Below are positions 28,101 through 39,683 of a stretch of DNA of 64,000 bases, in pieces. The translations under genes and the position numbers were made by a program. The notes under the pieces were generated by a model. The model ran no database searches and was not told the DNA's origin. It saw only the letters and a program-made list of their open reading frames with translations. How positions within the stretch are numbered: position 1 is the stretch's first letter; every line of letters begins with the position of its first letter. This DNA is from Sphagnum magellanicum (Eukaryota; Streptophyta; Sphagnopsida; Sphagnales; Sphagnaceae): the NCBI GenBank assembly GCA_021904315.1, contig CM038922.1, positions 9,895,347-9,959,346 of the forward strand, written 5' to 3'.

Positions 28101-29014
28101 TATCCTAACCCTAGCCTTGGGCTTGTGACCAAAACAAGGGTTTGCAAAGGTGCAGGCCAAGATTAAGTCCGGGAGTCACATTTCATGTTCCTAGGATTGC
28201 AAAAGAGTGTGAAGGAATGAACCCTCACACTCCCAAGTGATTTCTCATTTTGGGAGTTGGAGTCGCAATGGACTCTCAAATTTTCAGAAGGCAATTATAA
28301 GGGTCAAAACTCATGGGATTGAGACGTTCCTTATATCATTGGAAAGCTCTTAGAACGTAGATGTTTGAAATGGGCTCGTATGACCCATTTAGACACCTGA
28401 AACACAAGTTATGGCCAAAAGAAGGGCTAGAAATCAAATTGGCAATTTTATTCCCAACCACAAAAAGTCAGGAATCACCCCAATTTCCTTGTGTGCAGGT
28501 GGCGTGCGACATATTGTTGGAAAGTTCTTGACGAGGCCTACAACTTTGCTTTAAATCTCATCTCAATCAAAGGTCTGTAGACAAAATTATGTGCCCCCAA
28601 ACTTGCAAAAGTCCTAACTTTGGGAATTTTGAGACTCCCACTTGGGAGTCTCGAGACAAAATGCCATTTGGATGCTGGTCCCGTGGCCAGGCACAAAGTA
28701 TACTATAAGGGGAAAGGTGGTGGCTTCCCCCAAGTTTGGGCCGTGGTGAGTTTTGTGAGTATGAATTTGCCCACGATTCGTCTTAGCACCAAAAATGTTT
28801 TAGCTATGCACTAACCAACTTGTTATTTGGTTTGTGCAAATCTGTGTGAGTGATTGATTGTTTATCATTCTTCCTAGTCCCATCCCGGAGCTCTAACACG
28901 CCCATTTACCCCCAAAGTGCTACGAGCCAGGGAGCGTGCCCCAATTCCTTATTATTCCGTTGTTTTCACTTTAGACTCACATTTGAGTCTATCAAGGAGT
29001 TTGGAAGTGCGTCA
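28101..29014. repeat. Solo LTR B, 914 bp, inside element 1
   Basis: The ends TATCCTAACCC ... GGAAGTGCGTCA match copy A in the same orientation, and a perfect 5-bp target duplication ATTAT flanks it (28096-28100 and 29015-29019). It interrupts the region between protease and RT. Shared internal phrases with A: AAGTTATGGCCAAAAGAAGG, CTTCCTAGTCCCATCCCGGA. Confidence 0.82.
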
Positions 29015-30325
29015 ATTATGTTGATTAGATAAGATGTGCAGTTGCAAAGGAAGATGCTTGAATGCAACAGAAACTAGAAAGAACATTGAACCCAATGTGC
29101 ATTTGTATCTGGTTTAAGTATGTAATGATTTGATTGAGGAGGGTAATAGGTGGACCCAAATCAAAAACAATATAAGACTAGATGAGTTTTTGAATGAAGA
29201 ATAGCATAAATAGTTGTGGGATCTTCTAGAGGAATTTTAGGAGGTATTTGCATGGCACAAAAGGGAATTGGGGCAATGTTATGTAAGAAAACATTTTATT
29301 GATACCCAAGGACTACCTCCTTGCCATATGATTCCTGGACGGTTGTCCTATTGGGAAAAAAGGAAGTCAATCGGCAAATACAAGCCTTGGTGGATTTAGG
29401 AAAGATGTGCAAGAATGCATTAGAATAGATTTACAGAATAATTTTGCCAATGAAAAAAGATGGTAGCCAAAGATTCTATGGAAACTACCGCCCACTAAAT
29501 TATCAAACAAGGCGAGACTCTTTTCCCATGCCCCTAATTAAGGATGTTTTGAATCAATTAAGACATTCCAAATAATTTTCAACACTTGATTTGTAGTTAG
29601 TGTTTTAGTAGATCCTGATGGTTCTTGATGATGTTAAGAAAACAATAGTGATCACCAAATCAGGTCTATATAAGTGGAATGTTATGCCATTCGGATTAAA
29701 AAATGCCACTAGTACATTATCACGAACCATGGCTAACATATTCAAAAAATGGACTAACCAATTTGTGAAAGTGTTTGTTGACAATGTCAACATACATAGT
29801 GGAACTTGGAATGAACATTTATGTCACATCCGACCAGTTTTTCAAAAACTCAAAAGGGTTAATCTCAAGTTGAATCCTAACAAATGTTGTTTTGGATCCA
29901 AGAGCATTACTTTTTTGGGACACATTGTGGACTATATCGGATTTCAACATGATCCTAGGAAAATAACAACAATCCAAAATTTTCCCACACCCAATACAGC
30001 AAGGAATGTCAGGGCATTTCTGGCATTAATAGGGTATTATAGGAGATTCATTATTGGGTATGCGAAGATTGCAAAACCACTATTTGCCTTAACAAAGAAA
30101 AAATGCAAGTTTTTTTGGATACCCATATGCAAGACAACTTTCATTGCATTAAAAAGGAGGCTTGTGGAAACACATGTTTTGGTTAGACCTGATTTCAACA
30201 AACCATTCATCTTGGATGTTGATTGGTCTATAAAAGGTGTTGGAGTTATTTTGTCACAAAAATTTGGAGGGTAGGAGCAAGTCATTGCTTATGCCAGCAA
30301 GGGCTTATCTCCAATCTAGCGTTAT

Positions 30326-30398
30326 TGACACGCTCCCAAGTCCCCATTTCGGGAATGTGAGTTTCATCTTCACACTTTCTCAAAGTAGAGTTGCGACA
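30326..30398. repeat. Solo LTR D, internally deleted to 73 bp, inside element 1 RNase H
   Basis: It begins TGACACGCTCCCAAG and ends AGTTGCGACA, the two termini of copy C joined directly with a short middle. Flanking 5-mers are GTTAT and ATTAT, a one-mismatch target duplication. It interrupts the RNase H segment that is continuous in element 2 (FHPMEGE). Confidence 0.75.
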
Positions 30399-31561
30399 AT
30401 TATTTTCATCCTATGGAGGGAGAGTGTTATGTTTTCATTTGGGGTATAATGTATTTCAGGCAATATCTTCACCAAACCCTATTTCTGTTAGGCACAAATC
30501 ACAAACCTTTGGAATGGTTAACCATTGTTTCATATGCACAATGCCTTAGAGGCCGTTGGATTGCAATGTTGCAGGATTTTCAGTTTAAGATCATTCATTG
30601 AGTAGGAAGCAAACACTTGAATGTTGATGCATTAAGCCGGAATCATGTTGGCTTTTCGGAAAAGGATGAAGATTTTAGAAGTGATGTGATGGAGTAGGAA
30701 GAACAACTAGGAATCACACCATCACTTGCGAGGAGTAATGTTGTTAATGAGCTTAACATCAATCTGTTTACTTTGCAACACACTTGACAAACAATAGATG
30801 ATGTTGAAGAACATCATGTTAGGAGTGAGTGTGGTGGACAAAGTACAAATTCACTTTCAGAAGAAGGATTACCTCAAATGACTCATATGGAGTATAGAAG
30901 AATGGTGGTTGAAGCTCAAACCATGGTACATGAGGCCCTAAACAAACATAAGGGCAATAATGTGGAAACAATGGGACAAAGTGAAGATGATCAATCAAGG
31001 CAAATGGATGTATGGGAAGACAATGTGTCAATGGTATTACTCATTAGTGGACTCTGGAAGCTGAGTTTTATGACACTACCAACATAAAAAAGGTAAAAAA
31101 TGGGTGCTGAAGTATCATTGGTTGGAAAATACCTTGTTTTTCTAGAACTTGGTGGTACCTAGGCCGGCAAAACAGAGAATGTTGATTGAAAAGATACATG
31201 AAGATATTGGACACTTTGGGGAAATGTGAACACTTGCTGAGGTAAAGAAGAGGTTCTTTTGGCATGACAAAACAGAGTTTGTCAAGAAATTCATCAAGAT
31301 TTGTGAAAAGTGTTAGCTAATTAGGCAATTTGGAAACATGAAATTTGGCATTAAGGAAATGAAGAATATTCTTATATCCAATTTCTTTTATCGTGTTGCA
31401 ATGGACACTACTAGGCCATTACCAAAAACAACTAATGGCAATAAGTATGTGTTTATTATTATTGACCATTATTCTAAATGGTGTGAAACACGACCTGTTA
31501 AGGAACATGATGTTTGTATTGTTATTAAATTTCGAAAAGATGAGGTTATTTGAAGGTATGG

Positions 31562-32384
31562 TGACGCGCCCCCAAGTTCTTTGTTAGACCCAAAAACAGT
31601 CTAACCATGTCAAAGAGCGAAAGTAGTTGGAACTTGGTGCCACTCCCAGCTTCCAACACTAAAGGGGGTGAGAGGGGCGTGATGGAAACTCCAGGATTAG
31701 ACTAGGAAGAGGGACAAGTTTATTTAGTTACTCGGTCCTGCATTCAAAACCAACCAACAACTTGGTTAGTTCACATTCGGAACACTCTTGGTGTTGGAAT
31801 AAACCACGAGCAACCCTGGATTCACTTGACTCACCACGGCCCGGACTCGGGGGAAGCCACCACCTTCCCCCATATAGTATTCTATGCGTCTCTCTGCCAC
31901 ACTTGCATCTGAATGGCATTTCTTCCCGGGACTCCCAAAGTGGAGTCTCGAAACTGTCCCGGTTTGGACTCCCGGGACTTCGGGCGTTCATAACTTCTTG
32001 CTTCAACCTCTGATTGGGACGAGGTCTAAAGCAAACTTATAATCCTCCTTGAAGGCTTTCCAATGGTGTGTCACACTTCACCTGCACACACCGGGACCAG
32101 GTCGATTCCCGACTTTTAATGGTCGGGAGTCAAACTGCCAGTTTGACTCCCGGCCCTTCTTTCAGCCATAACTTGTGTTACAGATGTCCAAATGGCTCAT
32201 GCAAGGCCATTTCAGACATCTACACTTCAAGACCTTCCCAACAGTATAAAGAACAGCTCAATGTGAGGTGTTTTAACGCCTAAAATCACGTTTTGAGTTT
32301 TTGGGAGTCCCAGAGGACTCCCAAGTCCCATTTTCGGGAGTGTGAGTGGCGACCTCACACTTCCCTCAAAGTGGGGTTGCGACA
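31562..32384. repeat. Solo LTR C, 823 bp, inside element 1 integrase
   Basis: It starts TGACGCGCCCCCAAG, ends GGGTTGCGACA (canonical TG...CA), and has a perfect TATGG target duplication (31557-31561 and 32385-32389). Excising it rejoins the integrase reading around RYG..., matching element 2 at 51353. It is in the opposite orientation to A and B. Confidence 0.9.
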
Positions 32385-33145
32385 TATGGAGTGCATAAGT
32401 ACATTTTAACAGATAATGACAGTGAGTGAATGAAGGAATTTGTTGAAATTTGTTAGAATTACGGCATCACACATCAGTTTACTACCCCTGCCTGGCCTCA
32501 ATGCAATGGTATGGTGGAATGTTTAATAAAGACCATCAAACATGGATTCATGGTTATGGTTGCTACCAACATACAGGATTGGGATTTACTCCTACCAAAA
32601 ATATTCTTTGGATATCGATGTGGCATCCAAGCTAGCACGAAATATTTCCTTTCATGGTGCTCACTGGTTATACGCCTAAGTTCACCGTTGATAACAGTCT
32701 TAGTGGTTTATGTGATGTGTTTGATGAACAAGAAAGTCCTAAGATTATGGCAGATCAAATGATTCTCAAAATGCAGTTGATTGCAAGTGTGCATAAATCT
32801 CTACTTGAAAATGTGGAACATGTTCAGAGGAAACAAATGAAGGTTTATGTTGCCAGAAAAGGGTTACAAACCTTTGAAGGCTTTACAAAAAATACCAAAG
32901 TCAAAATACACAAACCTGGAAAGAAGAGATCATTACTCAGTAAATGGGAGGGATCGTACATTTTTGTTGATTACAAAGATGGAAAGGGATTTCAAGAACA
33001 AGATCATGGCAGCAGAATGTGTATTCTCAAAGATCTCAAAAGGCAATGTTGGGAACAATCAAAAAGGGATTTGCAAGTGTATATGTTTGCAGATTAATGT
33101 TTGATCTATGAGGACATAGATTTATTTGGAAGGAATGGTGACACT

Positions 33146-33704
33146 TGTGACCTAAAAACAGTGTCAAACGTCTTTTGTGGATGAAAGCAAAAAACCCTAA
33201 TTCAGTTCTGTGGCTAAATTTTAAAGGCGTGGTGTTTCAAGGGTGCCGAAGAAATTGTTTTCTTATTTTTCTATTTTTGGTTTGTTTTGTTGTTTTGCAA
33301 GTTATTGTGGAAGGATTTTGTTGAGTTGATTTCAACGATGGAGTGTGATCCTAGCTGCTCAATGGAGACTCTTTATGAACTATGTGAATCATGACTTTGC
33401 AAGGGGATTGGTGAGGAGATTTCAAGGGAACGAAAGGATGAAGAGAAGAGAAATATATATGATGCTAGTTAAAGTGAAGAGGGCAAACTTTTTGGCGAGG
33501 AGATAGAAGCTAAGTTTCTAAATTTCAAAATAACCAACAAATGTGGAGTGGATTTTGGAGATTTGGATTATAATCAGTTAGGAAAAAAAGTTAATCTAGA
33601 CTTCTAGCTCTCATAAAATCCTGACGCTTAAGCTTCCACTATGCCAAGAGTGTCAAGAAGAGATTAGGAGGTCTAACATTTTTTTTTGGGGGACCAATAC
33701 AAGG
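33146..33704 (+). repeat. 3' LTR of element 1, probably truncated
   Basis: It parallels 22802 onwards from TGTGACCTAAAAACAG to GGGACCAATACAA, minus solo LTR A. After about 33704 it no longer matches the 5' LTR, which continues to about 24645. Confidence 0.7.
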
Positions 33705-33879
33705 GTGCACCTAGTTGATTTCATAATGTTTTGACCTACAATGTTAAGTTATTGAATATTGAACAATTTTTCACTAAAAATTCATTTAAACCAAAAATTA
33801 AAATGACAAGGAAGTTTGGGTACACTATCAATATTGTAATGGTTTTTTGTTAAGCCTTAAAAAAAGGTAGACCCAATAA

Positions 33880-34012
33880 ATTTTTGTTAAACCTAAAATG
33901 GGGAGATCTACCCACAAGTTCAAAAGTGTATGATGTTTGATTCACATACATGCAGCACTAAAAGTCATAATAAGTAATGGTTTTTTGTGGGTTAACTTTG
34001 GATTCTAATCGC
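33880..34012 (-). repeat. Right arm of the inverted repeat flanking element 1
   Basis: Reverse-complement partner of 22221-22355. Both arms are degenerate and neither keeps an open frame. Confidence 0.6.
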
Positions 34013-34661
34013 TCGAAAGGGTTAAGCTATGTAAGCTACACCTCTTACAACAAACCTTAGGAACTTGGAGATTTCTCCAATTGTAACTTCCTTTGCATAG
34101 GACCTATTTAGTCCAAGATAAAACCCAACATCAACTTGTGAAAGACATGCACTCACATGAATCCATCAAGAGCACCAGCATGGAAGAAGAATCAGGATCA
34201 AGATGCAGATTGACTTGTGACTAAAAATACCCTCAAACCCATATCTTGCTAAACTAGCAAAACATCTGAAATGAAAATTTGCACACACACAGAATCTTGT
34301 AACGTAAGCAAGCAAGGTTGGACAATTTGATTCCATAATGTTTATAGATGAGTACCTACCTACACATTTTTCAAAAATGTTCCAGCAACTCTAGTTACTT
34401 CAAACTTGTTCCACCTTCCTGCCACCAAAAATAGTGATCTCCAAAATATCAATGAGGACTATTTGAAACCCAACAACTCCAGGGGTTGTCTACTCAGAAA
34501 CAAAATGACATCATGGGTTTGTGGTGCAGGATTCACACTTTTAGTGTCCCACCTTGCTGTTGACACTATCCTCTAGATTTGCACGTCTGCAAAACTACCG
34601 TAATTGATATACAGGGGATGGAGCAGAGATGAACTAATATGACACTGCAGACGTTAATAAT
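34013..34661. other. Intergenic, no gene seen
   Basis: AT-rich sequence between the inverted-repeat arm and the last SAP18-like block. I see no supported coding or structural feature. Confidence 0.4.
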
Positions 34662-35019
34662 TCATTTGTAAATTGCCACATCCAGAAAATCTCCAGTCAG
34701 CATTCAAACATGTTACCTTGTTCAGAAAAATCATCGATCAAACATTCATCCCAGTAAAGCTTTGCGAACTGTCACTTTTGTTATCATCCAGGGCATCACC
34801 TACACCCAGGTTCCAGTTTCTTAGTACCTCTCTCTCTTTCCATGCATCAGAATTGAAACATTAGGAAATGCTTTCCCTCCTCAACAAGAGAGTTAAGCAG
34901 AGTAATACCAATCCAAGTTACGCTGTCTTCTGTGACAATTTCTGTCAATTTCTGTCATTTACCCTAAACCCTAAGCTGTTACATCAATCCTGACTAAACC
35001 CAAAAAAACATGACAAAAA

Positions 35020-35300
35020 TGAGGAGTGCAGTCACAACCTTTGTGAATGGTCACTCACAAAAGTATCAAACCATCACCTTGCCCATGCATGACAGTGAAC
35101 TCACTATCATTACTCATCACTGACTTCATCAGCTCCCAATGGTGGGTGTAGCTAGATTTCACGCAAAAAAATAGGAAATTGTACAAAACTCTGCTTCCCG
35201 AGTTTCTGTTGCCTTTCCAGAAGCAAAAGAAGACTCAATCCCTGATGTCAGCTAGCTCTTAAGAGACATAGCTAACAAAATATTCAATAGTATCCTCACT
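35020..35300. repeat. Block similar to 11205-11480, within the SAP18 3' region
   Basis: It shares ordered phrases with the SFT2 downstream region (AGTGCAGTCA, CTGACTTCATCAGCTC, GTGGGTGTA, GCTAGC.CTT.AGAGA). Divergence is substantial. The type of repeat is unknown. Confidence 0.45.
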
Positions 35301-36028
35301 CAAGCTGCGACAAGCTTGTGGGAAAAGAAAGCTCTTCATTTCAGTTTAGCTTGCCCCTCTACAAGCAAGGAAGCATCTAATAGATGAGCAACACTGCATG
35401 ACCACCAGTCTCAGAGATTCAGAAACTAACAACTATTCAGAGACAAAAATATCTCTGACCTAAAAGAAGATCCAAATATAAAAACTCAACCAGGGCATAT
35501 AACAAAGAACCAATATGCATGTACAAGGCAACTGCTATTTTACAAGCTGAAAGTATCCATGGGAGAGAATGTGAAGGGGAGATATGGCCCCAAAAAACAA
35601 AAAAAACCACCAAGAGTAAGTAGCACCCACCCAGGAAGCTTTGTGAATGGAAAAGATAGAAATGGAGGCAGAGGGATCTGCTACAGAATATGATCCTACA
35701 TTCCAAATGACATTGCGTCCTCACCGGCCTGGATGTACAAATGCAAATGAGAGGCGTGCATCCCGCTTCCTTGCTGCAGGTGCTACCTCCTTCATCTGCA
35801 CTTCCCCCAGTTGCAAGCCACATACATTCAACCCCCCCTCCTCTTTAGGGACAAAGTCAGAAAACCAGTAGTAGTTTTTGTGCATCAGAAAAGTGAATGG
35901 TAATAGAACAAAGGTAATAGTGCAAAGTGATGGAAAGTAATAGAACAAGAATCCTTTGGGCAAATGCTGCACATCTCATTGGCTTGGCTTACAAGGTCTG
36001 TGAGCTCTCTCAAGGTTGTATCTCGCCA

Positions 36029-36124
36029 AGTATATATTTGGACTTCATCCTTTGACTCTTTTCCCCTTGTGGCAAAAGTATATATTTGGACTTCATCCTT
36101 TGACTCTTTTCCCCTTGTGGCAAA
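36029..36124 (-). repeat. Exact 48-bp tandem duplication inside a SAP18 exon
   Basis: Two identical 48-base units (36029-36076 and 36077-36124) lie head to tail. The unit length is a multiple of three, so the reading frame continues and 16 residues (FATRGKESKDEVQIYT) are repeated. Confidence 0.95.
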
Positions 36125-36757
36125 ATCCTTCACAGTGCGATGAATTCCAATCTATCACACACACACACACACATCATCAGTTGCTCAAACACATATTCTG
36201 CAATGTGTGTTTCTTCAAGTGTCCAAACAACTCCTCACATGTCCAACCAGACCCTAAACCCTAAACCCTTCCTTTCTGCAACTGTACCACTAAGAGTTCT
36301 TTCTGATGAGAATGCAAAATGGTAACAGGAGGCAGAGAACAACAAAGCTCATCAGAAGATCAAGCAGGATGGATGCAGGGAGGAAAAAAAATCTAGGGTG
36401 TAGATTGAGTGGGCAGAACAATAGAAGGAGGAGGCAATAAACCTTGGTAAAAACTCGGAGTAGAAGTGCTGTCTGCATTTGAACAAGAAGGAAAAGAACC
36501 CATTCCCGCAAAGAGTTTGATCAGATTTCTTGTGCAAGAATTGGATATTTCCAGGAGAACAAAACTATTGTAGTTGCAATTGTAATAAGATGTGTAGTGG
36601 ATGTGTTGTAACCCTTTCTCGGTCCACAATAGTAGCCAGACGCCTAGTAGGAATGCCCCGTAGGACCTCCTCTTGGAGCAGCCATGGACGTCCTGGCGAG
36701 GGGCTTCAGCTGCATGTCCACTCCTCCTGCTGCCGTATCTGTGGTGGTCGCCGCCAT

Positions 36758-36934
36758 CTTTGGCGCACAAAACGCTCTTAAACAACAACAATCATTCAAT
36801 ACACAGAGACACAAAGAAGATATACGAGAGCAACAGCACTTGTGCGCTTGTGCGACGAGATTGAGAGAGAGAGAGAGATCTGCAGAAAAGAAAGTGCGAA
36901 GGAGGATCGGAGCATTACGGTTTTGCTTCAAAAC

Positions 36935-36974
<40 letters not shown>

Positions 36975-37040
36975 GTCTGAAACAGACAGGGAGCTTCTCC
37001 TCCAACCTGAAGATGAGACCCTTGAACCATATCCATGACG
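36758..37040 (-). promoter_or_regulatory. Leader/promoter of the SAP18-like gene with a (CT)n run
   Basis: A run of about 15 CT units at 36939-36970 (GA on the coding strand) and a shorter GA run near 36862-36880 lie 100-210 bases upstream of the ATG, like the CT/GA patches upstream of the F-box and helicase genes. Confidence 0.4.
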
Positions 37041-38642
37041 CTTCATTTCGTGATAAGCTGCTTGCTTCAAAGCCCATATCTGAGTCTGGCAAGTTTTTCT
37101 TACTCTCTTGGATTGTCTGTCTTGCAAGAACTGAGGCATCTCAAGCAAGATCTAACCAGTACTGCATCCAGAAATGCATGATGAAGAATTTCAAGAGAGC
37201 TTGAAGGAGGAGGAGGGTAAAATGAATTTTTTTTTGCTTTTTTCCTGAACAACTTTCCATGTTTTGCATGCATCACATTATTAGCAAAGCATGCAAAACA
37301 AATGGACCCCAAAAAGAATAAAATTTGGAGCACACAACAACAGACTTACAAATCTCCAGACACTTGTAAAAGGAGTATCTAGTAGGCTAAAGATTGTTGT
37401 ACCATGCAACAGATTCTAGTAAACTACTATTTGATATTGGGAAGCAGGAGTTCCACAGAGAAGGGCAGAGAGAGCTTCAATCCATCAATGCCAACTTGGT
37501 GCAAAAATATGTCATGCAGCTGCACCATTGACAGAAGTAGTTCTGGAAGCAGCTCATGATGAGTATTTGAGATGGAAACCCTGTATGTATGTGTTGCCTG
37601 ACTACTGTATGAACTTCAGCATCAGGGATTGCTGGAAGAGGAGGATGCCATCAAACCTTCAGAAAGGAATGAATTGCAGTCAAGATCTAAATCATGTGGA
37701 AGAGTAAAACTTGGTACAAGTGGTAGTAGATGGTTCTTCAGTGCATGGATCAGGAATTCTCCAGTCAGCAACAGTAATGCATTGTGATCAGTGCAATGGA
37801 ATGGAACCCTCTGCATTGCATGGGAGTAGGCCAAGGGTAGTTAGTAGTCCTCTCCAAAAGGATCAAAATGTTCACAAAAGAGCTTCAAAGGGTTTAAGTA
37901 AAAACCCATATACCAAAATCCATGATTACATCATGTGTGTGTCTCTCTCTCTTGTGTGTGTGGGTGGTATGTGGTGTCTCCCAGCTTGTTTTAATTGTAG
38001 AGAAAATTCACCCTAAATTCAGCTGTTTGGAGAGACCAAAAGACCCATCATTTCAAGATTAAAAACAGTTTTTTCAGGGCCTCAACTTTTTCACTGCAGT
38101 TTCTTTTGGTTGAATTCATGCCCAAATGTTTGATGCAATTGTGTGGTGCTGTCCAGATGTGAAAGTTATATTCTTTGTGAAGAATAATATTACTGATTTG
38201 TTGATTCCTTCTTGTATAGCAAATGCAGATCATGGGGGGTTGTCAGATGCAGTGGCTGATGTTGCAATTAATCAACAGAGAGGGGTGTGCAGGCAAGTGT
38301 TGAACCACTCTTTACAACTAGGGAGTAGTATCCTTGAACTTGATCACAAATCCCTAGTACTTCAAAGCTGTAAAACTATACCAAAACTTCACAAAACACG
38401 ACATTGGTGCAGAAGAACCCTTTCAGCTGTATATGCAAAACTCCCATCAACTGGTGGACATGAGAGAGACAGAGAAAAAAAAAGAATTATTGTCCCTGAG
38501 CAAACTTCTGAAGTGGTGGTAAAACATTTCTTCAGAGACATGCATGTGTGAGATTGGAACAACCTCCTGGTATGCTGCTGCAGTTATTGCTGTTGGCATC
38601 ATCATCATCATGGTGGTGCTGGCTGCTCAGATGTCATGATCA
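37041..38642. other. Intergenic, no gene seen
   Basis: There is a perfect 11-bp stem around GTTTTGCATGC...GCATGCAAAAC (37261-37299) and a (GT)n patch near 37935-37965. Several frames of 60-140 codons are open, but none resembles a protein family I know. Confidence 0.45.
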
Positions 38643-39590
38643 TCATTCTTGGATAGTCTTGACAGTTCCAAATACAACCCCAAATATGGCTAGAAGACTA
38701 TGCCACATCATGACAAAGATCCATGTAGCAACCATCCATGCACCTGCCTCCAAGTGACCCAAGAAGAATCGGATGTTGTCTGAGTCATAGATTTTGCCAA
38801 TAATAGGGATGATCTCCAAAGTTGGTGACCGAATAAAATAGTCTCTTTGCACTTTGATTTTCTTCACTGTCCTCCCTGACTGTTTGTTGCACAGCAACAA
38901 AATCATTGCCACAAAACCAACAACAACAGCAACTGCAATTGTTCAGATCAGTCATGAGGAAAGTTCTCTCTTCGCACATTCATTCCAGTTTCTATCTGCT
39001 TCTTCAAGCTATGTTGTACAATTATGCCATCTCCTACATGCTGCTGAGGCAGACCACAAATCTGTCTTGTCCATATTTCTGAACACAGAAGCTATGCAAG
39101 GAGATTCTAGAGGGATGACAACAATTGGAAGAAGTGGAGGATGGAGAAAAAATGCCAAGAAAAGAGAATGTTGTACATGAAGTACATGCAAAAATTTGGA
39201 GATAGGTTTTGTGTTTTATTTTATTTTTTGGTTCTGGGTACCTACCTCGACAACATCTTCAAGCTGCAGATGGACATTGAAACGCAGGTATGCTAAATGC
39301 AAGCTGAGAAAGGCACGAGGTCGGATAAACACACAGACACGAACAGAGAGGTTGTTGTTGGTTTCATCATAGGCAATGTTTTGGAATTCGCAGCCCACGT
39401 AGTTGAGGAAAACTTCACCCATGTTGTAGATGCAGATCAGGTTGGCCAAGCCCTTGGCATTGAGCCAAACATGGTAGAACTCCACATCCTGTGTGAAATA
39501 CTTCTGCAAAATAGCTGCCTGACGCTTCAGACTGGGATGATCCGTCAGACCCAACACCACATCTCTGATCTCATTTCTCGGATCCTCCAT
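38643..39590 (-). CDS. NTF2_SigF-like domain protein with C-terminal membrane anchor
   Basis: Two exons join in phase 0: 39590-39246 and 38879-38643, giving 193 aa. The N-terminus MEDPRNEIRDVVLGLT, then LQKYFTQDVEFYH, and NIAYDETNNNLSVRV fit the SigF-like NTF2-fold family known from fungi and plants, which has about 190-200 residues. Exon 2 gives KVQRDYFIRSPTLEIIPIIG and a final hydrophobic stretch WMVATWIFVMMWHSLLAIFG, a probable membrane anchor. The biochemical role of the family is unclear to me; fungal members were named for sigma-factor-like annotation. The frame is open upstream to 39704, so a longer start (MLYADW...) is possible; the MEDP start was preferred because the family begins there. 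A minisatellite overlaps that upstream open frame. The exon 2 acceptor (ACAG before TCAGGG) is an inference. Confidence 0.72.
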
Positions 39591-39683
39591 GTTCTGATCT
39601 CTCAAGAATACTTCTTCTTCCACAGCTTGATGATCTCTATCAATTTCTCTCCACAGATCTCTCAATTTGTCTCTCTTCAGAAG

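Larger units (their letters stand above)
26108..33097 (+). pseudogene. Broken gag-pro-pol of element 1
   Basis: Pieces appear in order. Gag starts MTSPQGMDDLF at 26108; protease is near 27370-27750 (GLVDTRAPMS, LLLGLDFL). RT is near 29400-30280 (MPFGLKNATST, FVDNVNIHS) and RNase H near 30400-30650 (LLGTNHKPLEWL). Integrase is near 31190-32560 (DHYSKWCET, then NGMVECLIKTIK after the solo LTR) and the C-terminal domain near 32650-33097 (GKKRSLLSKWEGSYIF). Many nonsense codons and frameshifts disrupt it, and solo LTRs B, C and D split it. The catalytic DTG and FVDD motifs are mutated, so it is non-functional. The decay is far greater than in element 2. Confidence 0.85.
22802..33704 (+). mobile_element. 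Old decayed Ty3/gypsy LTR retrotransposon (element 1)
   Basis: Two related LTRs start TGTGACCTAAAAA at 22802 and 33146 and run parallel (GTGTCAAAC, GCAAAAAACCCTAATT, GGTGTTTCAAGGGTG). A primer-binding site TGGTATCAGAG sits at 24659-24669. The internal order is leader ORFs, gag, protease, RT, RNase H, integrase, matching element 2 (45088-52914) throughout at the protein level. It is clearly dead: many stops and frameshifts, the protease reads DTRAP instead of DTGAS, and the RT box reads FVDNV instead of FVDDL. The 3' LTR stops matching the 5' LTR near 33704, so it is probably truncated. Four solo LTRs of another family and an organellar-type tRNA fragment have inserted into it. Confidence 0.85.
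34662..36757 (-). pseudogene. SAP18: SAP18-like gene, apparently damaged
   Basis: Recognisable minus-strand pieces are: exon 1 from ATG 36757 (MAATTTDTAAGG...), whose end (IVDRER, compare VDREK of plant SAP18) is in a different frame; a 30-base exon 36472-36443 (TALLLRVFTK); exon 36151-35993 (DFATRGKESKDEVQIYTW, then DTTLRELTDL); and exon 35795-35725 (MKEVAPAARKRDARLSFAFV). A terminal piece GDFLDVAIYK plus stop is at 34694-34662. SAP18 is the ubiquitin-fold subunit of Sin3/HDAC and ASAP splicing complexes. Oddities are an exact 48-bp tandem duplication adding a second FATRGKESKDEVQIYT, the exon 1 frameshift, no visible segment for the REVG..SYPNG part, and a frame disruption just before GDFLDVA. 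It may be a pseudogene, or a gene with assembly errors. Confidence 0.75.

Noticed and set aside
36393..36791. 132-codon minus-strand frame over SAP18 exon 1
   Set aside because: It is a different frame from both the ATG at 36757 and the conserved VDRER end, and reads through intron sequence.
38126..38551. 141-codon open frame upstream of the NTF2_SigF-like gene
   Set aside because: No family resemblance and no splice-supported extension. Treated as chance.
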